This document shows, one piece after another, positions 47,644 through 59,286 of a DNA stretch of 64,000 nt. Numbering within the stretch: the first letter of the stretch is position 1; every line of letters begins with the position of its first letter. Below the pieces are notes generated by a model that did no database searches, was not told the DNA's origin, and was given only the letters and a program-made list of their open reading frames with translations. The stretch is from Dipteronia dyeriana. Taxonomy: Eukaryota > Streptophyta > Magnoliopsida > Sapindales > Sapindaceae. The position numbers and the translations under genes are program-made. The stretch lies in NCBI GenBank assembly GCA_032871835.1, contig CM065300.1, positions 8,389,768 through 8,453,767 on the forward strand, in the 5' to 3' direction.

Positions 47644-49810
47644 AAGGGGTGATAAACACGTATAAAAAAAAAATAGTTGTGATAAACACGAGTTTTGTTA
47701 GGATTGAAACTACTGTCATCCTTAATCCAATGTTGTCGTGAGATTGTGAGAATGATAAATGGTCTCCATTGGTGGACATTTTTATAAAAAAAAGATTATA
47801 TGTATGGTGAGCATTTTTTAAATCATTTATGAGTTAGGTTTCTATTGATCGACCTTTTTAAATAAATTATATGTGTATGATGGACCATTTTTAAAATCAT
47901 TTATGAGTATGTTTTGATTAAAATCTTAGAGCGACGATAGTGACACCCCTTTAAAACTGTATGTACGCTCATTTTGTAATTACACTTATCAAAAATTTTA
48001 AAATTTTTAAAAATTTTATAGTTTGGAAATAAACTCCATTTAATACCAAAAATATCATTTCTTAAAATATATTGGATTGTATTTTTATAATTGCACAACA
48101 GCTACATATATTATTATTATTTACAATTTTAAAATTATATTTAATTCTTTTAATTCTATCACTGTTATTTCAAAAAAAAATCGTTATTCTTTAAAAAAAA
48201 TAATCATTGTTCTTTCACTTCCCTTATTTCTTTTTCTCTTCCATGTTTTCCTTTCACAAAATCATACTCCTTTTTTCTTTTTTCTTTCTCCTCATTTCAG
48301 GCAGCTCTCCTCATTTCTTTTTGATTGTTTTATATCAACAAAATCACTCCAATTTCTTTTTGATTCTTTTTCTCTCTCCTCATGTAAGAGTAATATGAAT
48401 ACAACTTTTATATATGTACCAACTGATTTGGAAGTAGAAAAGTGTTTAATGAAATTAAGAAAAAAAATACATATATTATAGAGAAAACAAATTATAATGA
48501 TTTTGTTCTTCTAATAAAAATAATTTTAATTTCTTTTTGGAAAATTTTGATTCATACCATAGTAGTCAATTTTTATTTTCTTAAAAGAAATTGAAACTAT
48601 ATTTAAAATTATATTTTAAAAGATAATCTAGAGTTTAAGAAAATGGAAATAATTTTTAATGACATACGTTAATATCAAAATCAAACCATTAAAAGGAAAC
48701 CTTTTTTTTTCACAAAATAGTAATTTTTGAAACTAATTAATAATTATTGGTGGATGTATTTACAAACAATTTAGGTCCAGATTGATTTTTTCACTTAATA
48801 CCTAATGACACTTAATGTGCTCCATTAAGTTATTTTGTTTGTTTTTTTAAGTGATAACATCATTTAAAAAACCCTTAAAGCCACTTGTTTAGAAAAGTGA
48901 AAAAAAATTCACTTTTCACTGAATAAAAGTCCATTAGAATTTAATGTAATATTTTATTTCAAAAACTATCATCATCAATCTAACTAATTTTCAAATTTGT
49001 CTTCTATCAAATTGTTATTCATATTAATAATAATAAAAAAAAATCACCATAAACAACTACACCATCACAAAACTCAAATAATTAGAGACTGATTTTTCTA
49101 CCATATTTCGGCATTCGGTAAGGACTCATTCTTTTTATTTTTCCTCATGATTTGGTAATTAGTTTTATTAGTTTTATTTTAGAGTTTGATTGCTTATAAA
49201 TAATATTATTAATATAAATTTAAAATATTATTAATAACTAAATAATTTTGTTTTACAATTATTAAATAACTCATTATAGTTATCCTTAATATATTAATAT
49301 GTAAATATATAACAAATAGTTAGAAGGATATAGATGTAAAAGTATTAATTTTCATATATTTATAACTTTAAAAAACAAACAGCTTATCACTTACATTCAG
49401 TTTTCAGTGAAAAAAACAAACATGTTTTTCAGCTATCAGTCACCTTAGGGGTCGTTTGTTTTTTTGTCTGAAAACTGAACAGTCTTGAATTTTTCTAATG
49501 ACTGAATAGAGACTGAAATCTGAACCTGAATGACATGTTTTTTTTTCTCACATATGAATGTATTGTCAATACGTTTGTTTTTTAAAAGTAAAATTGTCTG
49601 AATATACGTAATTTTACATTTATACCCATATTAAATAATTATACATATAATATGGAATAAAAACAATCAAAAAATAATTATTATATATGAACACATATGA
49701 TCAAGAATATTCATGATCTTCATATTTGATTACAAACAAACTTCATTTTTCTAAGAAAAGAAAAGGTTTTTTTTTTAAACAAGGACATCAGAAAAACTAG
49801 TACAAAACAC

Positions 49811-49814
<4 letters not shown>

Positions 49815-49851
<37 letters not shown>
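49815..49851 (+). repeat. (AT)n microsatellite in the split hAT-like element
   Basis: About 18 AT units; the matching tract in the unbroken copy is at 63289-63326. Confidence 0.85.
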
Positions 49852-49855
<4 letters not shown>

Positions 49856-50040
49856 CATCATCATAATATCATAATAAAGTTGTCATATGTAAATTTTATC
49901 AGACGTACACGTCATTGACAAGGAGGATAAAATTGACAGGTGGACATCCGGATATACATTCAACAAATATCCTACAAGACATTACCAAAGAAGAGAAGTC
50001 CGAGTAAACAAGTATTAAACAAAACCTACTCGGGGTCAAC

Positions 50041-50102
50041 TGACGTCATATACTACTCGGGGCTAGTTGATGACATTTTCTACTCGGGATCAGATGACGT
50101 CA
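50041..50102 (+). promoter_or_regulatory. Paired TGACGTCA (CRE/as-1-like) sites in the 5' LTR
   Basis: Perfect 8-bp palindromes TGACGTCA at 50041-50048 and 50095-50102, embedded in CTACTCGGG repeats; matching sites occur in the 3' LTR. bZIP (TGA-type) factors bind such sites in defence- and stress-responsive promoters, so the LTR promoter may respond to the same cues. That role is inferred. Confidence 0.5.
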
Positions 50103-50471
50103 CTTGGGACCAGCTAATATCATGTTCTACTCGGGACAAACATGAAGAAAACTGAATAAAAAGCCACGTGCGTAGCTCACGAGTCGAGTCGTTAAATACG
50201 CGAAGATACCCATATCAAAAAGGAATTCCAAGAAGAATAGGATACCAAATAGAAATGGTTCTAAATCAGGCAACAATTTTATTTCTTCAAAAAGACTACG
50301 CTTTTATAAGGAAATAAGTCCTAACTGAACTACATCACTAGAGTCCCATTCGATCTCAATACAAGTCTCCGAAATAGAAAGAAGACATACTACTACAAAC
50401 AAGTAACCAATCATAGTTGAATACAAAGAACTTTTATTACTTGTACAAAGAGGATTAGAGTTCTATAAACA

Positions 50472-50479
50472 TATAAATA
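50472..50479 (+). promoter_or_regulatory. TATA box of the Tat 5' LTR
   Basis: TATAAATA is conserved in the 3' LTR at 62254-62261. Transcription would start about 30 bp downstream, near the AATATACACAGA stretch. Confidence 0.6.
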
Positions 50480-50743
50480 GATTCATAATCTCGTCACAAA
50501 ATATACACAGAATATAGAAAAATACAGAGAGAAAAAGAGAGATCGAGAGTTGTAAATATTTTCAATAGTGGATTTTGGCTTGGTTGATTATTCAGCCACC
50601 CGTGGACGTTTCTCCAGTCATCGGAGTTTTACCACGTAAAACTTGCGACCGATTTCTTTCTCCTTCTCTCTCTCTTTGAAATCACAGCTAAAATCCAATT
50701 CTTGTTGACATTCTCCATACATCCAGAAATCGACGTCAACAAT

Positions 50744-50761
50744 TGGCGCTAAAAGGAGGGG
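50744..50761 (+). other. Primer-binding site
   Basis: TGGCGCTAAAAGGAGGGG lies two bases after the 5' LTR, with the AATTGGCGC context common in Tat-type elements. The priming tRNA was not worked out. Confidence 0.6.
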
Positions 50762-50883
50762 TGGGTCTTGAACCTCCGATTTAATTAAAAGTAATGGTAG
50801 GAAGCAGAATCAGTCGTGGGGATGTCCAAAAATCTCCAGATAACGTCCGTGTTGGCAGTAGTTCGTGAGATCTCACTACAACC

Positions 50884-53278
50884 ATGGAGAACCAACCAAC
50901 ATCCCTGGCGGGGATCCAACAAGTTCCTCCGACCAGTGAAGACCTAACACAACGCTTCCGAGAGGCGCTGCAACAGTTGGTGGCAGACGCAACAAAGGAA
51001 GGAGTTGATCTACTGGTTGCAGAATAAACACAACCTCCTAACCTCCCACCTGTAAGGTTTCGTCCGGTTGTAGTGAGGCCATAACTAAATGCACCGGAAG
51101 CCGGAAGAAATTCTGCTCCAATTAATCAGGCCGGACGTGAAACACCCGAAGAGGAATGACCACGCCAGAAGCAGAACCATGATCAGACAGCCCATGCAAG
51201 ACACCACAAACATGACCGGTACAAGGATCGGTTGTCATCGAAAAATAAAGATCGGCACCGTCGTAAGCTTTATCACGGAACCATACACCCGTAAGAATCA
51301 ACCCGTGAAACTCGGCATCAAAGTGAAGAGTCAGAGAGAGGAATGACAATCACCCAGTGGTTCAACCATAATGGAAGTTCGGTGGGAGACAGAGATATCG
51401 TAATTCAAAGCCTAACTCGAGAAGTCGAAAACAATAGGCGTCAAATGGACGCACTTAGGGATGCACATTTAGCCCCGGGACCCCAAATCCCCGCACTCCT
51501 ATCCCTATTTGGGGATTTTTGTTGTTGGGAAAAATGGGGAAATAGGGGGGATGGGGGATGAAAATCATCCCCAAATTAAAATGGGGATGGGGATGGGGAT
51601 GGGGATGAGGGGACCCCACCACATCCCCATTTCCCCATTTCCCCCACAATTAAATTGAAATTGGATGGGGATGGAGATCCACATTTCTCTGTTTTCCCCA
51701 AAAGTATACAAATATAATTATAATATATATTTGAATTATTTGAAACATTTTATGTTGAATTTATGATGCATTGATATTTTTTATTTGTAATGAAGGGTTT
51801 GTTTTTAGTTAATTTAATTTATAATTTTTAGTTAAATAGGGAAATGGGAAAATAAGGGAACGGGGGATACGAGAAAACAGGGAAAAACGGGGAAAATGGG
51901 GAATTAGGGATAAGGATGGGGGAACCTCCCCCCAAACATCCTCATCCCCATTTTCCCCAAATTGGGAAATTAGGGCGGATGGGGGAAGGGTCTAGGAAGT
52001 GGGGATGGGGATGAGGGGACCTATATCCATCCCCATTCCCTAAACGTGCATCCTTAGACGCACTGGTCAGACGTTATGGGTACAACGATTTATCTGACGA
52101 AGATTCTGACAGTCCATTCACTAGGAAGATCTTACGGACTTCATTCCCAGAAAGGTTCAGGATGTCGCACGTGCAGCAGTTCAAGAAGGATACAGACCCT
52201 AAAGAACACGTCAGACGCTATAAAAGTGCTATAACACAGTATGCCCACAGTGATCCTTTACTATGCCTTAACTTTCTAGAAACTCTAGGAGACACGAGCT
52301 CAATATGGTTTGGGAGGTTGCCCCCAACGAGCATCAGAAGCTTCAGTGAACTAAGCAGGAGTTTTTCAAGATAATTTCTTAGCAACGTTCACAGGAAAAA
52401 ATCAGTGGCTTACCTTTCTCAGATAAAACAAGGAAAAGATGAGCCGTTGAAGAAATACCTGGGGAGGTTCGGTCAAGCGGTATCAGAAATCGACAGTGCA
52501 AACGACGAAGCGATAATTGCTGCATTCATCAACAATCTACAGAATGGACAACTATATTTCGACTAAAGAAGAGCCCGTCTAACCGGATATTCAGATATTA
52601 TGGATATGGCAAGAGGATATGCACTAGCAGAAGAAGAAGAATTAGCCACGGGAGGATGTTATATGCATGAAGGAAAACCCGAAAAGGAGGCTGAGTCCAA
52701 GATGCAGAACCAAAATGGAAAACAGAAAGGAAACAACAAAGAAAAAATCTGGTAAAATATAGGATTGCCTAGATTTCGGACAGACCACATAGAAATTCGG
52801 AGGCAGATACGCCAACTACACCCCACTTCGGAAAAAACAGGAGGAAATTCTGGCCATACTAGAAGAGAAAAATCTGGTAAAATAGCCCCATCGACAGTCT
52901 CAGCTTGCTCGGCGAGATACAACCAAATACTGTAGATTCCATAAGAAAATCGATCATGAGACTTCCTAATGTTACCAGCTCAGAGATTACATAGAAACCC
53001 TCATTCGGGAGGGACTTCTTCAGGATGTAATCTTGAAAAAGGATGAGAAGTCAAAAACAAAGAAAGAGATCAGAGCCGATCACAACTCTGGTCGAAATCA
53101 AAGGGCCAGTTCAGAGGCCAATGAAGTAATACAAACAATCTTTAGAGGACCATCCACTGGGAGAAGTAACCGAGAACGAATGCAGGTAATCAGAGAAGCA
53201 GTAGTGGCAAGACATAACTTTGAAGTGAATTCGGTCGAGCCAGACCCGAAAAGGGTAAAGGAAGGATGGAAACAATAA
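50884..53278 (+). pseudogene. Degenerate gag of the Tat element, split by a MITE
   Basis: Gag would form the particle that packages element RNA. The start is the ATG at 50884 (MENQPTSLAGIQQ), with a stop at 51025. The same frame resumes at 51343-51455, is interrupted by the MITE, and continues at 52057-52755. This part holds the retrotransposon gag core (SFPERFRM near 52142, then QQFKKDTDPKEHVRRYKSA, and AITQYAHSDPLLCLNFLETL), with stops at 52372 and 52563. The C-terminal part switches frame and has a zinc-knuckle-like segment near 52925-53000 (CRFHKK..DHET...QLRDYIE-type), then a basic tail to 53278. Stops and frameshifts make it non-functional. Confidence 0.8.
51456..52056. mobile_element. 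CCCCAT-family hAT MITE, copy 3, inside gag
   Basis: A perfect 8-bp target duplication GACGCACT (51448-51455 and 52057-52064) frames ends TAGGGATGCACATTTA and, in reverse, TAAGGATGCACGTTTA. The interior has long GGGGATGGGGATGGGGATG-type blocks and their complements. The 601-bp element plus 8-bp duplication is 609 bp, a multiple of three, so the gag frame is the same on both sides. Confidence 0.92.
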
Positions 53279-53790
53279 TATTCACAGAAGCAGACTCATA
53301 TGGGGTCGATGTTCGGCCAAATGACGCCCTAGTCATAACTGCCCGAATTAGTCACCAGGAAGTCAGGAGAATCTTGATAGATAATGGAAGTTCGGTAGAC
53401 ATTCTCAATGTAGCCGTCTACGATTAACTCAGGTTAGACCGAAAGGACCTGCAGCCTTTCCATACTCCACTCAGAGGATGCAGAGGAATTGAGGTCAGGT
53501 CACTTGGGACGGTAAAGTTACTCGTAAAGATTTGAGTGGCACCTTGTCAGAGAACTGTATTGCTCGACTTCGTGGTGGTAGACTTAGACAATTGGCCTTA
53601 TAATGCGTTGTTGGGTCGGCTATTCTTAAATAAAACTAAGGCCGTAACATCCACTTAAGCATTGATGATCAAGTTCCCGACCAAACAGGGGGTCGGTGTA
53701 GTTAAGGGATCCCAAGAGATGGCCCGAAGAGCTAACCTATCAGTATACAAAAATAAAAATGATGGTGAACATGTATGCACTATAACCAGC
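53279..53790 (+). pseudogene. Aspartic protease region of the Tat element (degenerate)
   Basis: The active-site motif reads ILIDNGSSVDIL near 53371-53406, the DNGSS form usual in Tat elements, and a later hydrophobic block ALLGRLFL near 53609-53632 is the typical second protease motif. The domain would cut Gag-Pol. In-frame stops at about 53425, 53533 and 53656 break it. RT follows in another frame, overlapping from about 53775. Confidence 0.75.
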
Positions 53791-54960
53791 CGAGTCAGAA
53801 CAAAGAGTCACTGTCATTCTCATTTGATCCAAAGGAAGAGTCGAATGAATCCAAAAATGAACCGGTCGAAGAAATTATCTTGAAAGAAGATGAACCAGAT
53901 AAGAAGATCAAGATTGGGGCCAACCTGGAAGGAAAAGTCAAACAAAGCCTTACTGGTCTGCTTAAAGAATACAAGGATGTGTTCACCTGGAGTCATGAAG
54001 ACATGGTCGGGATAGACGCCCGAATAATATCTCATCATCTCGCGGTAAACCCGAATGCAAAACCAGTGATATAAAAGAGAAGGTCATTCAATCTCGAGAG
54101 AAGTCAGACAATCTAACAGGAAGTAGAAAAGCTACTCGCCATAGGGTCGATTAGAGAGATCAACTACCCTCAATGGATAGCTAATGTAGTCATCGTCCAA
54201 AAGAAAAATGGACAATGAAGGATGTGCATAGATTTCACAGATTTGAACAAGGCATGCCCAAAAGACAGTTTTCCACTTCCGAGGATATATCAGTTGGCGG
54301 ACGCTACATCAGGCCACAAATTGCTCAGTTTCATGGAAGCCTACTCGGTATATAACCAAATCCGGATGACCAAGGCTGACGAAGAAAAAACAACATTCAC
54401 AACTGATCAGGGCTTGTACTGTTACACAGTAATGCCCTTCGGGTTAAAAAATGCTGGGGCAACATATCAAAGGATGGTCAACCGAATCTTTGCACAGCAA
54501 ATAGGAAAGAACATGGAAGTGTACATTGATGACATGCTGACCAAGAGCATCTCGGCAGACAAGCATACCTCAGACCTGCGAGAGACATTTAATGTTTTGA
54601 GGAGATACCAAATGAAGCTGAAGCTGAATCTGAACAAATGTTTATTCGGAGTTCCTTCAGGAAGGTTCCTGGGTTTTCAAATTCACCAAAGGGGAATCGA
54701 AGTCAATCTTGAAAAGATCCAAGCCCTGCAGAGAATGACCTCACCAAGGACATTAAAAGAAGTACAACGCCTAACAGGATGTTTAGCTTCCTTGGGAAGA
54801 TTCATCTCAAAGGCTATGGATAGATGCGCACCCTTTTTCAGAGTAATCAAAAAAGGAAAAGGACTCGAATGGAATGAAGAGTGCGAGCAGGCTTTCTTAA
54901 AAATCAAAGAGTACCTGGGGCAGGCTCTCATCCTTTTGAAACCACAAATGGGAGAGATAC
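53775..54960 (+). pseudogene. Reverse transcriptase domain of the Tat element (degenerate)
   Basis: The linker before RT (LLKEYKDVFTWSHEDMVGID near 53961-54020) leads to a stop at 54072. The fingers/palm part follows with stops near 54109 and 54216. It then reads RMCIDFTDLNKACPKDSFPL, TTDQGLYCYTVMPFGLKNAG, and the catalytic box VYIDDML. The first catalytic Asp, in the motif normally read as FMDAYSGYNQ, is Glu here (FMEAYSVYNQ), which should cripple polymerisation even without the stops. The thumb/connection follows (LTGCLASLGRFISKAMDRCA). Confidence 0.9.
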
Positions 54961-55691
54961 TTCATTTATACTTATCAATTACAGAACTAGCAGCAAGCTC
55001 AGTCCTAGTCAGAACAGAAGATGGAGTACAAAAGCCAGTGTATTATACCAGCAAGACACTTTTACCAGCCGAGACCCGGTATTCACAGGCAGAAAAAATG
55101 GCCCTAGCATTGGTTTCAGCGGCAAGGAAGCTAAGGGCATACTTTCAAGCTCATACAATTCAGGTTCTCATCGACTGCCAACTGAAACAAATTTTACAGA
55201 AGCCAGAGATTTCAGGAAGACTAACCAAATGGGCAATCGAGCTAAGTGAATTTGATATCCACTACATCCTCAGGACACCCTTCACAGGGCAAGCAATGAC
55301 AGATTTTATAGCAGAGTTCACAGAGCCAAACCTAGAAGAAAAAAAGATGTTGGGAAAAAATTTCTCATGGAAATTGTATGTTGATGGCTCTTCAAACACT
55401 CACGGCAGCGGGGCAGAGATCGTAGTATGCACTTCAGAAGGAGATGATGTCGAATGTGCCATGAGGTTTGACTTCAAAGCAACCAATAATCAAGCCGAGT
55501 ATGAGGCGTTACTGGCTGGACTCAGAGTCTGCATAGTTCTCGGGGCCGATGAAGTCGAGATATTTAGTGATTCACAGGTAGTTGTCAACCAAGTCCTGGA
55601 CGAATACCAAGCTAGGGATGAACGCATGATTGCCTATCGTGACATCGCAAGACAGCTCCTTCAGAAATTCAAAGAATATAGGATTGCCTAG
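54961..55691 (+). pseudogene. Dual RNase H region: gypsy RNase H then archaeal-type RNase H
   Basis: First a gypsy RNase H (LYLSITELAASSVLVR, then KPVYYTSKTLLPAETRYSQA and KWAIELSEFDIHYI), then a second domain with LYVDGSSNTHGSGAEIV, NNQAEYEALLAGLRV and EIFSDSQVVVNQV. The second supplies the catalytic Asp-Glu-Asp set of RNase HI. A second, archaeal-type RNase H after the first is a known Tat-lineage trait. The frame stays open to 55691, where a stop precedes IPREENKKADTLSKLAS. Confidence 0.88.
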
Positions 55692-57034
55692 ATCCCCAGG
55701 GAGGAGAATAAAAAGGCAGACACTTTGTCCAAACTAGCATCATCAATAACCTCAATCAGACCAAAAACTATTCCGGTTGCACATCTCCTCAAACCGAGCA
55801 TGGTTGAGCCAAACAACTTTAAAATTTTAGAAATTCGAACACCGTCAGACGGTTGGATGACCCAGCTGAGAAGGTTCCTCGAACAAGGCATGCTCCCGAA
55901 AGATCCCCTACAAGCAAAACGTATCAGGTATCGATTAGCAAGGTACACATTGGTCGGAGGAGAACTATACAGAAAGGGATTTTTTCGAACACTTCAAAGA
56001 TGTGTGTCAGAGGAAGTTGCATGTCGGATATTACAGAAAATCCACGGGGGAGTTTGCGGAAACCATACTGGGGGTAAAAGTTTAGCACACAAGGTACTCA
56101 GGCATGGTTATTATTAGCCTACTTTATTCTCATATGCACATCGATGTTCGGAGAGTTGCAATACTTGCCAAAGGATTGCTAATAATATCTGACAACCCCT
56201 TGAACAACTCAGAAACCTCACATCCCCATAGTCATTTTCCATGTGGGGTTTGGATTTAATCGGCCCAATGCCAGCTGGGACAGGAGGTGGAGCGAAGTAT
56301 GTCATAATAGTCGTTGATTATTTCATGAAATGGGCAGAAGCTGAAGCATTAGTGCATATCACAGAAGCAAATACCACAATTTTCGTAAAAAAGAATATAC
56401 TCTACAGGTTTGGAGTTTCAAACACTATCATCAAATTGCCAATTACTATGCCACATCTGCCCATCCTCAAACAAATGGGTAGGCTGAAACAGTGAACAAA
56501 ATCATCAAGCACACAATCAAACCAAAGCTAGATGCCAAGAAAAGAAGCTGGGTTGAAAAGCTACCCGAAGTATTATGGGCATATCGGACGACAACAAGAA
56601 CTTTAACAGGAGAGACTCCATTCACTTTAGCGTTTGGAACAGAAGCTGTTATCCCCATAGAAACGTCATATGCATCACCTCGGGTCAGGCAATATGATGA
56701 AGAACAGAATGTTGATATGCTATTACAAAGTCTAGATGAGCTAGAAGAGGAAAGAGAGAAGTCCCGAATACGAAATATGGCATATCAACAAAGAGTAGCT
56801 CGCCACTACAACTCTCATGTTCGGGTTAGGAAATTCCAACTAGAAGACCTGGTACTCAGGAAGGTGTCATTGAATACAAAAAATAAAGTTGCAGGTTCCC
56901 TGGTTGATAAATGGGAGGGCCCGTACGAAATCGAAAGAATAGCTGGTCATGGAGCATATTGGATTGCACGACCCAATGAAGGGGTTTTACCCCGACCATA
57001 CAACGCCCAATATCTGAAAATTTTCTATCCTTAA
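55692..57034 (+). pseudogene. Integrase region of the Tat element (degenerate, core deleted)
   Basis: An N-terminal zinc-finger region (KIHGGVCGNHTGGKSLAHKV, then CNTCQRIANN) is followed by the core start WGLDLIGPMPAGTGGGAKYV, which holds the first catalytic Asp. A deletion and frameshift near 56430-56450 remove the TDNG block with the second catalytic Asp. The frame changes and continues from 56492 to the stop at 57034 with the C-terminal part (LWAYRTTTRTLTGETPF, then KVAGSLVDKWEGPYEI). In-frame stops occur at 56115 (YY*P, where Trp is expected), in the 56190s and near 56220. It cannot integrate DNA. Confidence 0.9.
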
Positions 57035-57544
57035 AATTGTTTTCTGTTTTTTCTTTTCTAGTTAGGACAATTTTAATTAGGTCAAATATTAGCTTTGGAA
57101 CTTAAATCTTTGTTGGTTTTGCAGTTATAAATAAAAAGCAAACTCGGGATTTCTGAAAAATAAAGCATAAGATAATAAAAACATATGACAGACAAGCATG
57201 ATAATAAGAACATACAAATAGAATACTTGGGACCATTGATTCCCGAATGGGTGGAGAAGATCGAAGGAGCATGCCAGCCTAGCAAGGTCAATTGACCTTA
57301 GCAAAAAGGCAAACCCGATGCACCAGATTCTGGAGAAAGGCTCGGGACGCTATCGAAAAAAATTCCGGTGAAATGCGTAACTGTGTTAAGCGATTCGAAA
57401 AGCTTAATGATTCGGTAAACCCTTGCACATAAAAACTGGAGAGACGTCCTCGGTAATGTGTAAGGACTCGAACATATGATCATGATGAGCCTTGATGTAA
57501 TGTTCGGGTAGCAATCGAGTATGAAACACAAGTATAAATCTACT

Positions 57545-57965
57545 TGCCTGTTTTAAGATGATTCGGTTAATAATATTAGTCAGTTTAATAAGATATTTGG
57601 CATTAAAAATTATTATTGTAACGAAACAAGTTTAATAAGATACTTGGTGAAGTTACCCGAGCATCAGAGATAACCAGTTTAATAAGATACTTGGCATTAA
57701 AATTATTCGGGTAACGAAACAAGTTTAATAAGATATTTGGTGAAAGTTACCCGAACATCAGAAATAGTCAGTTTATTAAAAATTATTCGGGTAACGAAAC
57801 AAGTTTAATAAGATACTTGGTGAAGTTACCCGAACATCAGAAATAGCCAGTTTAATAAGATACTTGGCATTAAAAATTATTAGGGTAACGAAACAATTTT
57901 AATAATATACTTGGCGAAGTTACCCGGACATCAGAAATAGCCGGTTTAATAAGATACTCGGCTAC
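57545..57965 (+). repeat. Minisatellite between pol and the antisense gene
   Basis: About four and a half units of roughly 90-95 bp, each with AGTTTAATAAGATACTTGGC, ATTATTCGGGTAACGAAAC, TTGGTGAAGTTACCCGA and CATCAGAAATAG. Units start near 57580, 57674, 57769 (truncated), 57847 and 57940. Each unit holds two related half-units (TTTAATAAGATACTTGG twice). Variable tandem arrays in this position are described for Tat/Ogre elements. Confidence 0.85.
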
Positions 57966-58088
57966 AATAGAATCAAGTTAAAGAAGACTCGATGAAATTC
58001 CTAGAGCAATGAATCAGATCAGACCACTTGGTTTTCAGAATTACAGTTAAATCGAAATTTCATTGATAATCTTTACAAAGAATTGTTA

Positions 58089-58160
58089 CAAAGAATCAAA
58101 GAATCAAAGAATCAAAGAATCAAAGAATCAAAGAATCAAAGAATCAAAGAATCAAAGAAT
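58089..58160 (+). repeat. Nine tandem 8-bp units (AAAGAATC)
   Basis: Nine perfect 8-bp units lie just past the 3' end of the antisense gene. The two overlapping plus-strand ORFs here come from the repeat. Confidence 0.9.
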
Positions 58161-59273
58161 CTCTACAAAAATGAATTTCTACAAAATCAGTCAGGAGAAT
58201 TTAGAACTCTTGCCGATGTTCGGGTCGGGCACCATTTCGTATTCGCGGAGCAGACTTTCATTGGAAGGTCAAGCAATCGTATTGACAGAATCATCCATCC
58301 ATTGGCTGTAATCTTCTCCCGGGATCGATCCGACATCAGGCACCACACCTTCCATGACCGATTCTTGACTAGCGTAAAAGGTCGAGAGGGAATGCTCGGA
58401 AGGAACCTCCAAATGCATGGGATGAGGCTCTTTACCTCGGCTACGTTAATAAGCTCTCCATTCCTTCATCTGAGTTTGAAGAGATTCCAAGGACCGATCC
58501 ACGTGATTCCTGATCGACAGCTCCCAGTTGGTTCGGGCTTTTTCAGTTGCTCGATTCTTAACCTTAAAAAACTCACCAGTTGAAACTAGCCCTCGCTGAA
58601 ATTCCCGAAGGAGAAGGGCATCATAGGCATATAATCTTTTGAAACGGTTTACCCCTTGGACTTCGAGTTCCAGTCTGGCCTCTTTGGATAGGGGCTCAAC
58701 TATCAAAGCTTGGTGCTCCAAGTCTTTAATTTTCTTTTCATATGCCAACTTGGACTGCTCCGCTTCCTGTTCGGCTTTAAGCATTGATTCTTGAGCAGAT
58801 GACAACAAGTTCTGAAGTGACACTGCCTTCTCCTCTGTTAAAGAAGCTCTCTCCTCGGCCTCCACTTGCTTCGTCAAACAGTGGTCGGCAAACACTTGGG
58901 CACTGCCAACTTCTTTCTGATAAGCCGATTCGACCAGAGCACGGCTATCTTCACTCTTTTTCAGCTGAGCTTCAAGACGCCTTATTTGATCAACTTGATG
59001 TTGATGCGTTTGAACCAGCTCAGCAAACTCGGCCACCATCTATAAAGAAACGAAATTAAAAATATAGCAAGCAAACGGGAAAGGCAAGTGTTAGGAATAA
59101 AACCTATATAAGATGCGCTGTTGAAGATATTCTGAAGACGACTCGTTAGAGGTGAGATGACTCCAATGATCATCTCCGATAAAAGCCCGGCCAGATGACA
59201 TCGTCCTCAGTATATCCTGGGGAGAAGGATAGGAAGAACCTCCAGAAGGTTCAGCCCTTAGATCTCTAACCTC

Positions 59274-59286
59274 GGGGGGGGGGGGG
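59274..59286 (+). repeat. Run of 13 G
   Basis: A C run on the coding strand of the antisense gene. Its length change switches the frame from SSPPPPRG (stop) to the PPPPEVRDLRAEPSGG reading. Confidence 0.85.

Larger units (their letters stand above)
46636..49445. other. Gene-free repeat debris upstream of the nested block
   Basis: RING-H2 promoter region with a (GA)n tract near 46712-46727, then a (TA)n tract, two 58-bp direct repeats (47043-47100 and 47171-47228), two diverged copies of a dispersed repeat (47416-47477 and 47581-47643), and AT-rich sequence. At 48770-49440 there are fragments such as TTCAGTGAAAAAAACAAACATG that resemble another hAT MITE family. No coding signal. Confidence 0.4.
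49881..50741 (+). repeat. 5' LTR of the Tat element
   Basis: Begins TGTCATATG and ends CGTCAACA. It contains two TGACGTCA palindromes (50041-50048 and 50095-50102), repeats of CTACTCGGG, a CACGTG G-box (50165-50170) and a TATA box (TATAAATA, 50472-50479). Relative to the 3' LTR it lacks a stretch of about 22 bp next to ACTCGGGG. Confidence 0.93.

Noticed and set aside
58089..58160. Regular 8-bp repeats as a possible array or coding repeat
   Set aside because: A simple microsatellite. The overlapping ORFs exist in more than one frame because the unit has no stop codon.
58083..58583. 166-codon plus-strand ORF beginning in the 8-bp repeats
   Set aside because: Antisense shadow of exon 3 of the minus-strand gene plus the microsatellite.
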